Positions 1 to 9,176 of a stretch of DNA of 64,000 nt are shown one piece after another. Each line of letters starts with the position of its first letter. Position 1 is the first letter of the stretch. The translations under genes were made by a program, and so were the position numbers. This DNA is from Lucinisca nassula. Its lineage: Eukaryota; Mollusca; Bivalvia; Lucinida; Lucinidae. Location: positions 129,949,027 to 130,013,026 of the forward strand of contig OY757013.1 of assembly GCA_963580285.1 (NCBI GenBank), in the 5' to 3' direction. Under the pieces are notes generated by a model. That model had not been told where the DNA came from. It saw nothing but the letters and a program-made list of their open reading frames with translations, and ran no database searches.

Positions 1-718
1 AGGGGTTTTTACCATATACGGCTTGGCGGCCATTTTGGTCATGTGACCTGGACCGCATGAGCAAATTTTGGTTTCCCCAATCCCATAGAGGCCCAATATG
101 AAATTTGATTTCAATCGGCCGAACGGTTTCCGAGGAGAAGCAGTTCGAAAATTTTCACATTTTTCGCCTCGTCGAGGCTATACTAAATGGAATGTAATAT
201 TTAGCAAGTTCATTGGTTAGATCTCATTGATATCTATCAGTATGCCAAAAATTGTTTAAATATTCCTTGCGGTTAAGTCACTATCACCAATTTTCACAAA
301 CGGGTTACGGACGGACAGACAGACAGACCATATATGGCTTGGCGGCCATTTTGGTCATGTGACCCGGACCCCATGAGCAAATTTTGGTTTCCCCCATCCT
401 ATAGAGGCCCCATATGAAATTTGACTTCAATCGGCCCAACGGTTTCCGAGGAGAAGCAGTTCGAAAATTTTCACATTTTTCGCCTCGTCGAGGCTATACT
501 AAATGGAATGTAATATTTAGTAAGTTCATTGGTTAGATCTCATTGATATCTATCAGTATGCCAAAAATTGTTTAAATATTCCAAGCGGTTAAGTCACTAT
601 CACCAATTTTCACAAACGGGTTACGGACGGACAGACAGACTGACAGAATGACACGGTGATTTTAGGGCACTCTTAAAAATCAACTGACTTCAGTCGGTCG
701 CTTTTTCTGCGGGTCGTG
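1..718 (+). repeat. F repeat: 316 bp tandem units with hairpin tail
   Basis: Two successive units share the block around GCTTGGCGGCCATTTTGG (positions 21 and 337, period 316). Each unit ends in an ACGGACGGACAGACAGAC run. The right end carries an ACTGAC-TTCA-GTCGGT hairpin followed by a CTTTTTCTGCGGGTCGTG tail. The same family is at 36945-38143. The left edge is cut by the window. It is probably a non-autonomous mobile element with central tandem repeats; no coding capacity is visible. Confidence 0.85.
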
Positions 719-733
719 CAATCTTATTTTATG

Positions 734-1245
734 TAATGTTGGTTGGTGCCTGATGCCCGGTCTCTGGCCGGGCCGATCGGGGTCTAACGTTTGGTTTTCT
801 TTTGCTCCAGCATTACGGTGGTTTTGTGCTGTTTAGTTGTTCTCACCGTTGTTGTTGTTTGGTGGGTAAGGAGGCCTTCATGCGGACTGAACAAATAATT
901 TTTCGAAATCGCGACGGAAGTAAGGGCGGGGATTGTGGCCACATAAAATCGATTTAAGGCGCCCCAAACCCCCCTCCCCCAACACCCCGACCAGTGGAAC
1001 TCGTCTCACGGACCGTTCCAAGGCAGTTCTTCTGGCTTGTCTTTGAGTGTGTGTATCGCTTTTATTATTTTGTTTTGAATAGCCAATTGGCCTTTTTGTG
1101 GGAAAGTAACTGTCCTTTTGGCTTTTCGTTTCCATTAGAGTCTACTTGTTTCTTGTTTGTGTTTCTTTCCCTTTGATGTCTCTGATTGGAGCTGTGGGTT
1201 AATTGTGTCGACTCCTGATCATTGCCTTCACATCTATTTTTATAT
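734..1245 (+). mobile_element. RT-A 3' end copy
   Basis: A copy of the long 3' non-coding region of the RT-A retroelement in sense orientation. It starts at TGTTGGTTGGTGCCTGATG and ends near TTGCCTTCACATCTATTTTT. The same order of blocks follows the RT stop codon in the longer copies at 18535-20125 and 13692-14635. The RT part is absent, as in most copies here, which fits 5' truncation during retrotransposition. Confidence 0.85.
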
Positions 1246-1278
1246 ATATGTAGAAAAAGGGGGTTTACACGTGGTACG

Positions 1279-1356
1279 TCGGTCTCGGTAGCTCTATCGG
1301 ATGCGCGTCTGACTGGTGATCAGGAGGATGCGGGCCCGATACTTGCTGGGGTCGGC
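1279..1356 (+). repeat. tRNA-like SINE head or tRNA pseudogene
   Basis: The A-box-like TAGCTCTATCGG and B-box-like GGGCCCGATACTTGC are spaced as in a tRNA. Between them, CTGA-CTGGTGA-TCAG could be an anticodon arm, which would read GGT. Acceptor pairing is poor, so I read this as a tRNA-derived SINE head or pseudogene, not a functional tRNA. Confidence 0.5.
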
Positions 1357-1464
1357 AATATTCTTACGTGGAGATTGATCATGAAATCTATTCTACGGTC
1401 ATTCTCTCCCTTCCGTTAATTCAAGAAGGGCAGTTGTCAGATTCTTGTGAAAGAATGCGCACTG

Positions 1465-1595
1465 TACTGGATAACCACTTACGTATAAACCTGCCCAGGA
1501 AGTGTTGATAGGTAAACATACCGGCCCAAAAACGATCTACATAGTGTTGACTGGGTCCTTTAACTCCAATACAAACAGACAAACACGTATTATAC
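1465..1595 (+). mobile_element. SINE-B fragment, internally deleted
   Basis: It contains the SINE-B block CTGCCCAGG and then, after a gap, a TAGTGTTGACTGGGTC...TTTAACTCC...AAACAGACAAAC tail resembling the SINE-B 3' end. Much of the middle is missing. Confidence 0.4.
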
Positions 1596-1599
1596 ATTA

Positions 1600-1765
1600 G
1601 CTTTCTTATTTTGGATCAAAGACATAGGTTGCGGGTACTCATTACAAGCAACAGCACCCACTGCCCACGTTTGGAGTAATACTAAGTAATACAAAGTAAA
1701 AAAAACATAATTGTTCATCAGAAAAGTGACCGTTTTGGAAATATGAACGAATGCACTTTTTTCAT
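1600..1765. repeat. Degenerate MITE-D copy
   Basis: TTTCTTATTTTGG, GACATAGGTTGCGGGTACTC and a following GCCCACG block resemble the MITE-D hairpin core, but the right arm is mutated. Confidence 0.45.
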
Positions 1766-2290
1766 ACGGAATATGTTGTTCAAGTGTTTAGCCTTGGGTC
1801 CAGGTCCTAGGTCACAATTTTAATTTCAGTTAGTGTTCGGATTAATTAGATATGATTTCAACAGTGAAGAAAAATGCGCATAACATCATGCAAGCGAAGG
1901 CTTTAGCCCCATAAAGTTTCCAGTAATAAACGAGACTATCGATGGCTGGTGTCAAAGGCCGTCTAAATGGATGATAGCTGACATGATAATCGTAAAGTTC
2001 GATCGTTGCCTGCAGTTAAGATGAGAGCAAACTACATTATGACATTCTGTTGTAAGTGGCCTCGATAGAAAATCCATATGGAAAAAGCAACTTGTTTATT
2101 GAAGAAAATACATTCTCTGAGTTCTCTGAGATAATGCGTCTAACAGTTTAATGGATGACAGGGAAGAAAATCTCCAAATGACCGGCCTATAAAAGGTTGA
2201 ACTTTTTAGCGTCTATTTAACCCAAATGTACTTCGAACGTACTTCTCAGTAACGTTCAGATTCTGTATTTTTGACACTGTATGAAACGTA
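1766..2290. other. No gene seen
   Basis: AT-rich sequence without a recognisable repeat block, RNA gene or coding frame. Confidence 0.5.
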
Positions 2291-2368
2291 CCGGCCTCAC
2301 TGTATCAGCCGCACGCGCGTCAGATTGGTGAATGGGAGGTCGTTGGTTCGATACCTCCTGGTTCGACA
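2291..2368 (+). repeat. tRNA-like SINE head
   Basis: A perfect B-box, GGTTCGATACCTCC, is preceded by CGCGTCAGATTGGTGA, which matches the anticodon-arm block of the tRNA-like segment at 1279-1356. The A-box side is eroded. It is probably the same tRNA-derived SINE family. Confidence 0.5.
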
Positions 2369-2984
2369 TCATTTTTTCCTGGATATCGATCATTCATTTT
2401 TCTACAGTTTTTGATGTATCCAAAATGGCTAATTTCATGACGATGATACGTGTATTTCTTCTTATTAACCTCAAAATAAAGGCAGTGCGTGCTTGTTCTA
2501 TCGAAACATAATATATACACCCGTAAACCTCCGTTCCTCCCTCTCTATATATATAAAGTGGAGTTTTCAGTAATGTCCATTACATATACTTGTTAAGGTG
2601 AAGATCTTGATGGACATATAATATTGTTTCTACTATTTTCGAAGCTCACATAAATTATGCGTGTCGTTAGAATAACCCCATTTACAAAGACACACGTCAT
2701 TCGCCTTATGTCTGCTCTAAACTGCATAGTTGGTACTCGTTAGAACCACCTCCACAAGCCTTTACAATCCCTACAATTTATGTATGTAGTCGGAATAAGT
2801 TAGAACAGTCAGACGATCTGACTATATCACCGTTTCAGGGCATTTAACTGAAACGGAGATAATACGTGTTTCATTTTATTATAATAACTGCGCTTTTCAA
2901 GGGTGTTCATTACACAGACCGCTTTACATGGCGATACGTCTTCAAGAAGCTTCTAAGAAACGTTTGACGAAAACTGAAACATTG
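2369..2984. other. No gene; weak MITE-D remnants
   Basis: Around 2655-2780 a decayed MITE-D core is visible (TTGGTACTCGTTAGAACCAC). The rest is AT-rich and unassigned. Confidence 0.4.
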
Positions 2985-3765
2985 TTCTAGAATGAAGAAT
3001 GGAAGAACGAATGAACAAATTAGCCAAGAAAGTTCATTATCTCTTACACAATATAAAGCATCATCGTTACATAGTATACCATGTACGAGGCTCCTGGCTT
3101 GAACAGTTCCTGATAAACCTTTACTGAAAAGTATAGCATCGGTCTATATAGAAAGAGTAAAAAATAAGCTAAGAAAGTCAATTGTCTCTTACATAAGGTA
3201 TGGCCAATTTTCTCTTACACGGCATAAGTCATTATCATTGCAAGTTTTTACTGTTCAACGAAAAAAATTACTTCGGCCTAAATGGCGAGATAAAACGAAT
3301 AAACACATAAACAAATAAGCTGAGAAGGTCCATTATCTCTTACTTAATATAAATCATCACCATTGCATTGCATACCAAGTTTGAGGCTTCCCGAAACTAC
3401 GTAGTATGACCCATCTTCTTTCTTTTGAATGTTTTCATTGCTCTTAAAGGAAATCATTTGTGATTTTTATTTGCCTTTACTGCGGCTGGTGTTGTGCCGT
3501 GTGGCGGCCGTAAAACGTCTCCCCGTACATCAACCATAGTGCAGTTTATATTTTACTTTTGGTCCTTTGAGATCAGCGTGAATATTCTGAGAAATCAAAA
3601 ATAAATTATTGGTTTAGACTCATATTCTAGACAGGTGTTTAGTTATTTGGACCCCATTTTGATTTATATCAGTCTTTGTGTCGACTGCCTATTCGAGATT
3701 CGCAAAATTCGAAATTCGCAAAATTAGAATATGTTTCCTCTGGCTTTCTTTGCCGGATCATTGCA

Positions 3766-3811
3766 GGGTCACTGATGGGGCTTTGTTGGCCGAAACTACG
3801 TAGTATGACCC
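3766..3811 (+). ncRNA. Hammerhead ribozyme, near-complete but A9 changed
   Basis: Stem I GGGTCA (3766-3771) pairs perfectly with TGACCC (3806-3811). The core CTGATGG has G where the last A of CTGATGA belongs. Stem II is GGC.../...GCC with loop TTTGTT; GAAA is intact. Stem III is ACTAC/GTAGT, and the cleavage triplet is GTA. The core change probably reduces or abolishes activity. Confidence 0.65.
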
Positions 3812-4164
3812 ATCTTCTTTCTTACGAATGTTTTCATTGCTCTTAAAGGAACTCATGTTTGATTTTTATTTGCCTTCACTGCGGCTGGTGTTTTGCCGTG
3901 TGGCGGCCGTAAAACGTCTCCCCGTATATCAACCATAGTGCAGTTTATATTTTACTTTTGGTCCTTTGAGATCAGCGTGAATATTCTGAGAAATCAAAAA
4001 TAAATTATTGGTTTAGACTCATATTCTAGACAGGTTTGTAATTATTTGTACCCCATTTTGATTTATATCAGTCTTTGTGTCGACTGCCTATTCGAGATTC
4101 GCAAAATTCGAAATTCGCAAAATTAGAGTATGTTTCCTCTGGCTTTCTTTGCCGGATCATTGCA

Positions 4165-4210
4165 GGGTCACTGATTGGGCTTTGTTGGCCGAAACTAAGT
4201 AGTATGACCC
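4165..4210 (+). ncRNA. Decayed hammerhead ribozyme
   Basis: Same layout as the copy 399 bp upstream and a perfect stem I (GGGTCA/TGACCC), but the core reads CTGATTG and stem III reads ACTAAGTAGT. Both changes break conserved positions. Confidence 0.6.
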
Positions 4211-5000
4211 ATCTTCTTTCTAATGAATGTTTTCATTGCGTTTAAAGGAACTCATTTTTGATTTTGATTTCCCGGTTTTATAGTTCCTGAGAAATCGTTG
4301 ACGAAAAATTTACCACTGGCCTACTTGAAGAGAACAAATAATGAACAAATGAACAAATAAGCTGCGAAACCCCATTAACTCTTATTCGATGTACAACATG
4401 CTTCCAGCTTTTAGTTACTGAGAAATATTTGACGAAAAAGTTAACGTTTCCTGTAGAGAAAGAAGGATGAAATAAGCAGATGAAAACATAAACCGAGAAA
4501 GCCCGTTGTCTCTTACACAATGTAATTAATCATTATTGCATTGCATATAAAGTTTGAGGTTTCTAGCTCTAATATTTCCTTGAGAAATCTTGGACGAAAA
4601 TTTTAATATTGGCCTAAATGGAGTGTAAGAAGAATGCAATAACAGAAAAACAATGCAATAACAGATAAACAAAGCCCAGAAAGCCGACTGTCTCTTACAC
4701 GATTTAAGTCATCATTACCAGGCTTATGGCTGTGTATTATTATAATTATCCATTTACTTTTCATTAACTGAGCTAGTTGCATCTCGATCACCCCATTTGG
4801 AGAAGAGGGAGCTTGTTGCTGTGCTGTTTGTGATTGTTGTTATTCTTTTTTGTTTCCCTCATTGTCAGTTGAGCCCCGCCAAGCGAATTTGTGTCTTCGA
4901 GCATTCCGTCATGACAAACCTTAACTGCGCATGCCCAGCCATTCAGAGGGTCCAGGGATATGGCTTTCTGTCTGAAGGTTCCTCTTGATTCACTGCTTGT

Positions 5001-5072
5001 ATGAGCGAGCAGCGAAGGTTCTGGCGAGACTGCGCGGATGCGCAGGCTCGCCTGAACTTTCGCTGCTCGCAT
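5001..5072. repeat. Near-perfect 34-36 bp-arm hairpin
   Basis: ATGAGCGAGCAGCGAAGG... (5001 onward) and its mirror ending ...CTTTCGCTGCTCGCAT (5072) form a stem of about 34 bp around a GGAT loop, with few mismatches. It lies inside the H element and is much more GC-rich than its surroundings, so it is probably a separate palindromic insertion. Confidence 0.8.
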
Positions 5073-5315
5073 AGGCGATAAGTACCAAAATCGCTTGACG
5101 GGGCCCAGTTACTCTTCCTCTTGATGTCATTGGTAAGCTGTATTCTTTGATTGTCGCTTTTCTTGAGAACCTATTTCTATATTTTCTCACTTCAGCTGGT
5201 GTCTGGGAATGTGTGGCGCCCGAAAAAGTCTCCCTGTCCTACATCATAGTGTAGTTTATATTTTTGTTGTCCTTTGGGATCATTGATTCCATAGTGGAAT
5301 TTTGAAAATACTTGA

Positions 5316-5359
5316 GGTCACTGATGAGGCCTAATTGGCCGAAACTAGCTAGTCTGGCC
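5316..5359 (+). ncRNA. Type I hammerhead ribozyme, intact core
   Basis: Stem I GGTCA (5316-5320) pairs with TGGCC (5355-5359) with one G-U. CTGATGA is at 5321-5327 with the first base following the stem. Stem II is GGCC/GGCC around loop TAATT (5328-5340). GAAA is at 5341-5344. Stem III ACTAG/CTAGT is a palindrome, and the cleavage triplet is GTC ending at 5354. All conserved core bases of the hammerhead family are present. The stem III palindrome leaves almost no loop, as in short-stem hammerheads that work as dimers. Confidence 0.85.
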
Positions 5360-6345
5360 CAGAAAACATGTACACTTAATATTTTCCAGTTCTGTGGTGT
5401 CTCCCTGGCTTCCAAAGAATAACCCTTTTATATAACCTATTTTAGATTTTATAATTCCTGAGAAATCTTTGACAAAAATGGCCTATATGAAGTAAGAGAA
5501 AAATAAACAAATGAAAAAATCAACAAATAAAACTGAGAAAACCCATTCTCTCTTACACGATATGTCATCATTATTGAGTTGCATACCAGGTTTGAGGCTT
5601 CCAGCTTTAATAGTTCCTGAGAAATATTTTACAAAATATGTTTCATGTACATTGGCCTATACGGAAAGAAAGACGAATGACGGAAGAAATGAACAAATAA
5701 TCCGAGAGTGCCAGTTGCCTCTTACAGCAGGTAAGTCATTATTATTGCATTGTATATCAGGTTTGAGGCTTCTGCCTTTCTGAGTTCCTTTTATGACAAC
5801 ATATTAACATTGGCCGATATGGAGAGAAAGAAAAACGAGAGAACAAATGAATAAGTAAGCTTATAGAGCCATTTGTCTCTTTCACACTAAATATAATAAT
5901 TATTGTGTTGTATACTGAGTTTCAGACAGCCATCGTTTATAGGTTCTAAGAAACCATTCACGAAAAAATAGCAATGACCTATATGAGAATGATGGAGAGA
6001 AAGAAGGAGGATAAACTAACAGATAATAAAAAGAGCAAAATGCCTATTGCATCTTATATGATATAAGCCATCATCATTCCAAACGAATATTGAGGATAAT
6101 AGCTTTTGTAGTTCCTGAGAGAGTTTTTACGAAAAATATCGCATTGACCTAAATAGAGAGAAACAGAAATGAAAAAACAAATGAACAAATAAGCTGAGAA
6201 AGCCCGTTGTCTTACTCGATACAAATCACCATTGTTGTATTGCATTACCCAGTTTGCGGCATCTAACTTTTATATATAGTTCTGATGAAACAACTATCAT
6301 TGGCTTATATGAAAAGAAAGAATGAGAGTGAAAGAACAGGTGAAT

Positions 6346-6945
6346 AAACAACACTACTGCAGAAATAGGCATGGATAGACCATGATATATCCATGAAATG
6401 CCCACACATGAAAAGCGCCAAATTTAATGGCAATTAATTTGCAATTACTTGGTCATTTTATGGGGAAATATTGACAGCCTAATAAGGGCCTTTTGAAAAC
6501 GACATTCATTGGCAATTAATAATTTGAAGTCTTTAATTAATGGCAATGGATATACACATTATTAATTTTGATTGCCGACTTTAATGGGTAGATGCCCATG
6601 AAAAGCGACATAATAAAGAACCCATTAATTATTCATTATTACACTTAAAAAATGCCATGTCCTGTCCATTGTTTATAGTTCTTGTCCGTAGATTCATGGC
6701 AGGCACAACATTGTATAATGGTCTTTAATATTTAATGATTAATTAAGGCTGGGCAATGACCATCAAAATAATGGTCATGCAAACACGTACACAAGTAAAA
6801 TATGAGGGTCATTATTAATAAAGAAATGGTGGCTATAAAAATTAAAGTGATAGAAAAAAACATGCCCATTGAGTTACAAATTCATTGGCCTTCACAATTT
6901 TAAGCCCATTAAATTCAGTAATGCATGGGCCTTTATTTAAACTGT
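6346..6945. other. AT-rich segment, no gene
   Basis: Rich in TTAATGG, AATGGCC and AATTAAT words. A similar word content recurs at 20840-21560, so an old shared repeat is possible. No coding or RNA signal seen. Confidence 0.5.
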
Positions 6946-6947
6946 TT

Positions 6948-7118
6948 TCGGTTGATGATGTTTATGTCCCTGTCAGCACTATTAAGGCCATTTTGGAGAT
7001 GTTGCTTTTGATTTTGTGGGACGTTTTCCCATCACCGAAATCTCAAGCCCTATCGCCCCTAGTAACTACTCGGTTTGAAGGAGCATTCCGACTCTCACCA
7101 CTTTGCCTGGGCATGCTT
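6948..7118 (-). mobile_element. SINE-B copy, diverged
   Basis: Reverse-oriented SINE-B blocks in order: ATGTCCCTGTCAGCAC, TTTTGGAGATGTTGCTTT, TCTCAAGCCCTATCGCCC and CACTTTGCCTGGGCATGC. It abuts an RT-A fragment. The 125-residue ORF across this segment is a repeat shadow. Confidence 0.75.
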
Positions 7119-7130
7119 ATATGTTCATTT

Positions 7131-7275
7131 GTTGGTTGGTGCCTGACCTCTGTCTCAGGTCGGGCCCATCGGAGTCCAACTGTTGGTCTTCTTTTGCTCC
7201 AGCATTTCAGTGGTTTCTTGCTGTCGTGTCCTAACCGTTGTTTCATCTATTTGGTTGTTTGATTTCTTGGTTTTC
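7131..7275 (+). mobile_element. RT-A 3' region fragment
   Basis: Matches the start of the RT-A 3' region (TTGGTTGGTGCCTGA, CATCGGAGTCCAACTG, TTTTGCTCCAGCATTTCAG) and then stops. Confidence 0.8.
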
Positions 7276-7711
7276 CTCAGGCCTCAATCTACTCTTTCTA
7301 CTGCTTCGCATGTACCCGAAAACAGTTGACAGGGGTGGATAATAACAACATAAAATACACAGAATTTTGAACAACCATAAATACCTACATATCATGAGTA
7401 ATTTCTTTTTAAATTTTCGAATGCAGTCGAAACTGAGGTCACTGTTGCTTGGTATAGCAGTTTAAAACAAGTCATGAAAGGAAGTTTGATTGACTTTGTT
7501 TGGATCCACTTTCAGGCTGTTTCTAGCCTATATTCGGTATATAAGTTGTCATTTTAAGGAATATAACCACGAAAACTGATGGCATTTACAACTTTGGCAT
7601 CCATGTAATTTGAAAAGCAAATAGTTTCCTTCAAACACATGCCACAGCACTCAAGGCTTTACTTTTGTAGCAGTACTAAACCAATTCACAATTTTATCAA
7701 AATGTATGTTT
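7276..7711. other. No gene seen
   Basis: AT-rich, no repeat block recognised and no coding frame. Confidence 0.45.
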
Positions 7712-7768
7712 TGTTTGTTAGTTTCATTTGAGGTTTAACGTCCCCGTCAACATTATTTAGGTGGCAAG
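7712..7768 (-). mobile_element. SINE-B 3' tail fragment
   Basis: Contains TTTGAGGTTTAACGTCCC followed by CGTCAACATTATTTAGG, the reverse-oriented 3' end of SINE-B. Confidence 0.6.
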
Positions 7769-8351
7769 AAATGGGTAAAGATTGTAACAAAATTATAAAA
7801 AAAACGTTCAAGGTCGCCACCTTTGGGGAGGTTCGGTCAGGTCACCTGCAACGCAGGGGCACCAGTGTCAGATTCGAGGTATTTGCCACTGTTGTTTCCA
7901 CAATTAAACAGCAGAATCATCTGTAACTCTAAGTTTGACTTTGTTTGGAAGAAACAAATAAATTATCTATTTGTTTCTCTAATACCAATGACATTTTTGC
8001 AGCTCAAATCCATGGTCTTAACATTAAATATAAATTTCGGTAACCGCTTAAATGGCCAGATGTGACCAACTCAGTATTAGAAGATACCTAGAATGACTGT
8101 AACTAGCCATTTCATACAATGTAAAGCAATGGTAATAAATTTAAAGTTAATCCTGTGAGAAATCTAGTTTGATTGCCATGAACTTAAAGCAACAAGCTTC
8201 AATTGAAGTAGAATGTGTTCTGGTATTTCTATGTGCAATGCTAAGTGATGCAGGTGCTGTTCGCATTTATGAACTGCGTCTACCGTTTCTTCATCTGTAA
8301 ACGGTAGACGCTTTTCAGTATATAACATGTCCGATTTGGCATGTTAAATGG
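7769..8351. other. No gene; one hairpin
   Basis: Unassigned sequence apart from the hairpin at 8276-8311. Confidence 0.45.
8276..8311. repeat. 13 bp-arm perfect hairpin
   Basis: GCGTCTACCGTTT and AAACGGTAGACGC flank a 10-base loop. No U-run follows. It is probably a MITE core remnant. Confidence 0.6.
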
Positions 8352-9176
8352 AAGTGAAGGCATCGATCAGGAATCTATTCAATTAACCCACAGCTCCCAT
8401 CAGAGACACCAAATAGAAAATCACACCAACATGAAACAACTAGACCATAATGGAAACATCAATAGCGGAAAGCCAAAATGACAGTTACTTTCCCACAAAA
8501 TGGCCAATTGGCTATCAAAAAATAACATAATATAAGCGGCACACACACTCAAAGACAAGCCATAACAAAAAAATAGAAGTAGAGGCAATGATCAGGAATC
8601 GATAAATTAAACCCACAGCTCCCATTAGAGACACCAAAGGGAAAAAAAACATAAACATGAAACAACACATCCTAATGGAATCACCAATAGAGGAAAGTCG
8701 AAAGGACAGTTACTATAGACTATCCAAAATAAAATAATATAAGCGACACAAACACCAAAAGACAAACCATAACAAAAATAAACCGCGACGGAAGACCCGC
8801 CTTAGAACGGTCAGCGGAAACGAATTCCACTGGGAGATTTTACGTGGCCACAATCCTCGCCCTTACTTCCGTCGCGATTGAGACAAATAATTTGTTCAGT
8901 CCGCATTAAGGCCTCCTAACTCATCAGTGCAATATCTCCGTGAACACAAAAATCAAACAACCACAGACATGAAACAACAGTTAGGCTCCGATGGGCCCGA
9001 CCAGAGACAGAGCATCAGATATCAACCAAAATAAGCCATTACGCTGGAACCGTCATAGAATCTGAGGCCTGACCCACCGGCGTCCAATTAAAGAGGGAAG
9101 CAAAGTTGTCAACCGTGATTGGGTTAACTACCATGCATGCAGTCTGTCGTATAACATTTATGTTGTACCCCATTTT
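8352..9176 (-). mobile_element. RT-A 3' part, left piece of a split copy
   Basis: Reverse-strand RT-A: the 3' end (GAAGTGAAGGCATCGATCAG) at left, then the 3' region, then the C-terminal RT codons and stop (CGGCGTCCAATTAAAGAGGG). The first ~220 bp of the 3' end are present twice (8352-8575 and 8576 on). The copy stops at CCCCATTTTTT, where HINE-E begins, and continues at 11042. Confidence 0.85.

Larger units (their letters stand above)
3391..4272 (+). mobile_element. H' ribozyme repeat, ~399 bp tandem units
   Basis: Just over two units of 399 bp: CCGAAACTACGTAGTATG recurs at 3391, 3790 and (mutated) 4189. It interrupts a satellite I unit between GAGGCTTCC and TTTTATAGTTCCTGAG. Each unit junction carries a hammerhead-like segment. 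The first unit starts inside the ribozyme, so only its 3' half is present. The region GTGTGGCGGCCGTAAAACGTCTC is shared with the 261 bp H array near the right edge. Confidence 0.8.
4748..5445 (+). mobile_element. H element with leader and one ribozyme monomer
   Basis: A leader from about 4755 (TTTACTTTTCATTAACTGAG, then TTGTTGCTGTGCTGTTTGTG) also occurs at 42230-42381, so it belongs to the mobile unit. A palindromic insertion occupies roughly 4870-5110. From 5193 the sequence matches the reverse complement of the 261 bp array monomer at 62128-64000, including CAGCTGGTGTCTGGGAATG, TCCTTTGGGATCATTGATTC and the hammerhead. It ends near 5435, where satellite I resumes. Confidence 0.75.
2985..6345. 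repeat. Satellite I array (~165 bp units), interrupted twice
   Basis: Degenerate units share TTTGAGGCTTCCAGCTTT, AGTTCCTGAGAAATC, TTGGCCTATATGG, a run of AAAGAA/GAACAAATGAAC and CTCTTACACGATATAAG. Where uninterrupted (5447, 5610, 5780, 5940, 6109, 6270) the unit is 160-170 bp. Two foreign blocks, 3391-4272 and about 4748-5445, interrupt it, and the satellite resumes in phase afterwards. Short ORFs inside are repeat shadows. Confidence 0.85.

Noticed and set aside
5316..5359. Alternative reading of the hammerhead as a chance motif
   Set aside because: The full set of core bases, three pairing stems and recurrence in at least nine copies with compensatory changes make chance unlikely.
2985..6345. 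CRISPR-like array of regular repeats
   Set aside because: Units are ~165 bp, degenerate and without short spacers; the whole window is animal-like repeat DNA.
8930..8965. CTGATGAG string in the RT-A 3' region with a nearby ACAAA/TTTGT stem and GTC, suggesting a hammerhead (all copies)
   Set aside because: The expected GAAA core reads TGA before the stem, stem II is not paired, and stem I bases do not match. Only chance similarity is supported.
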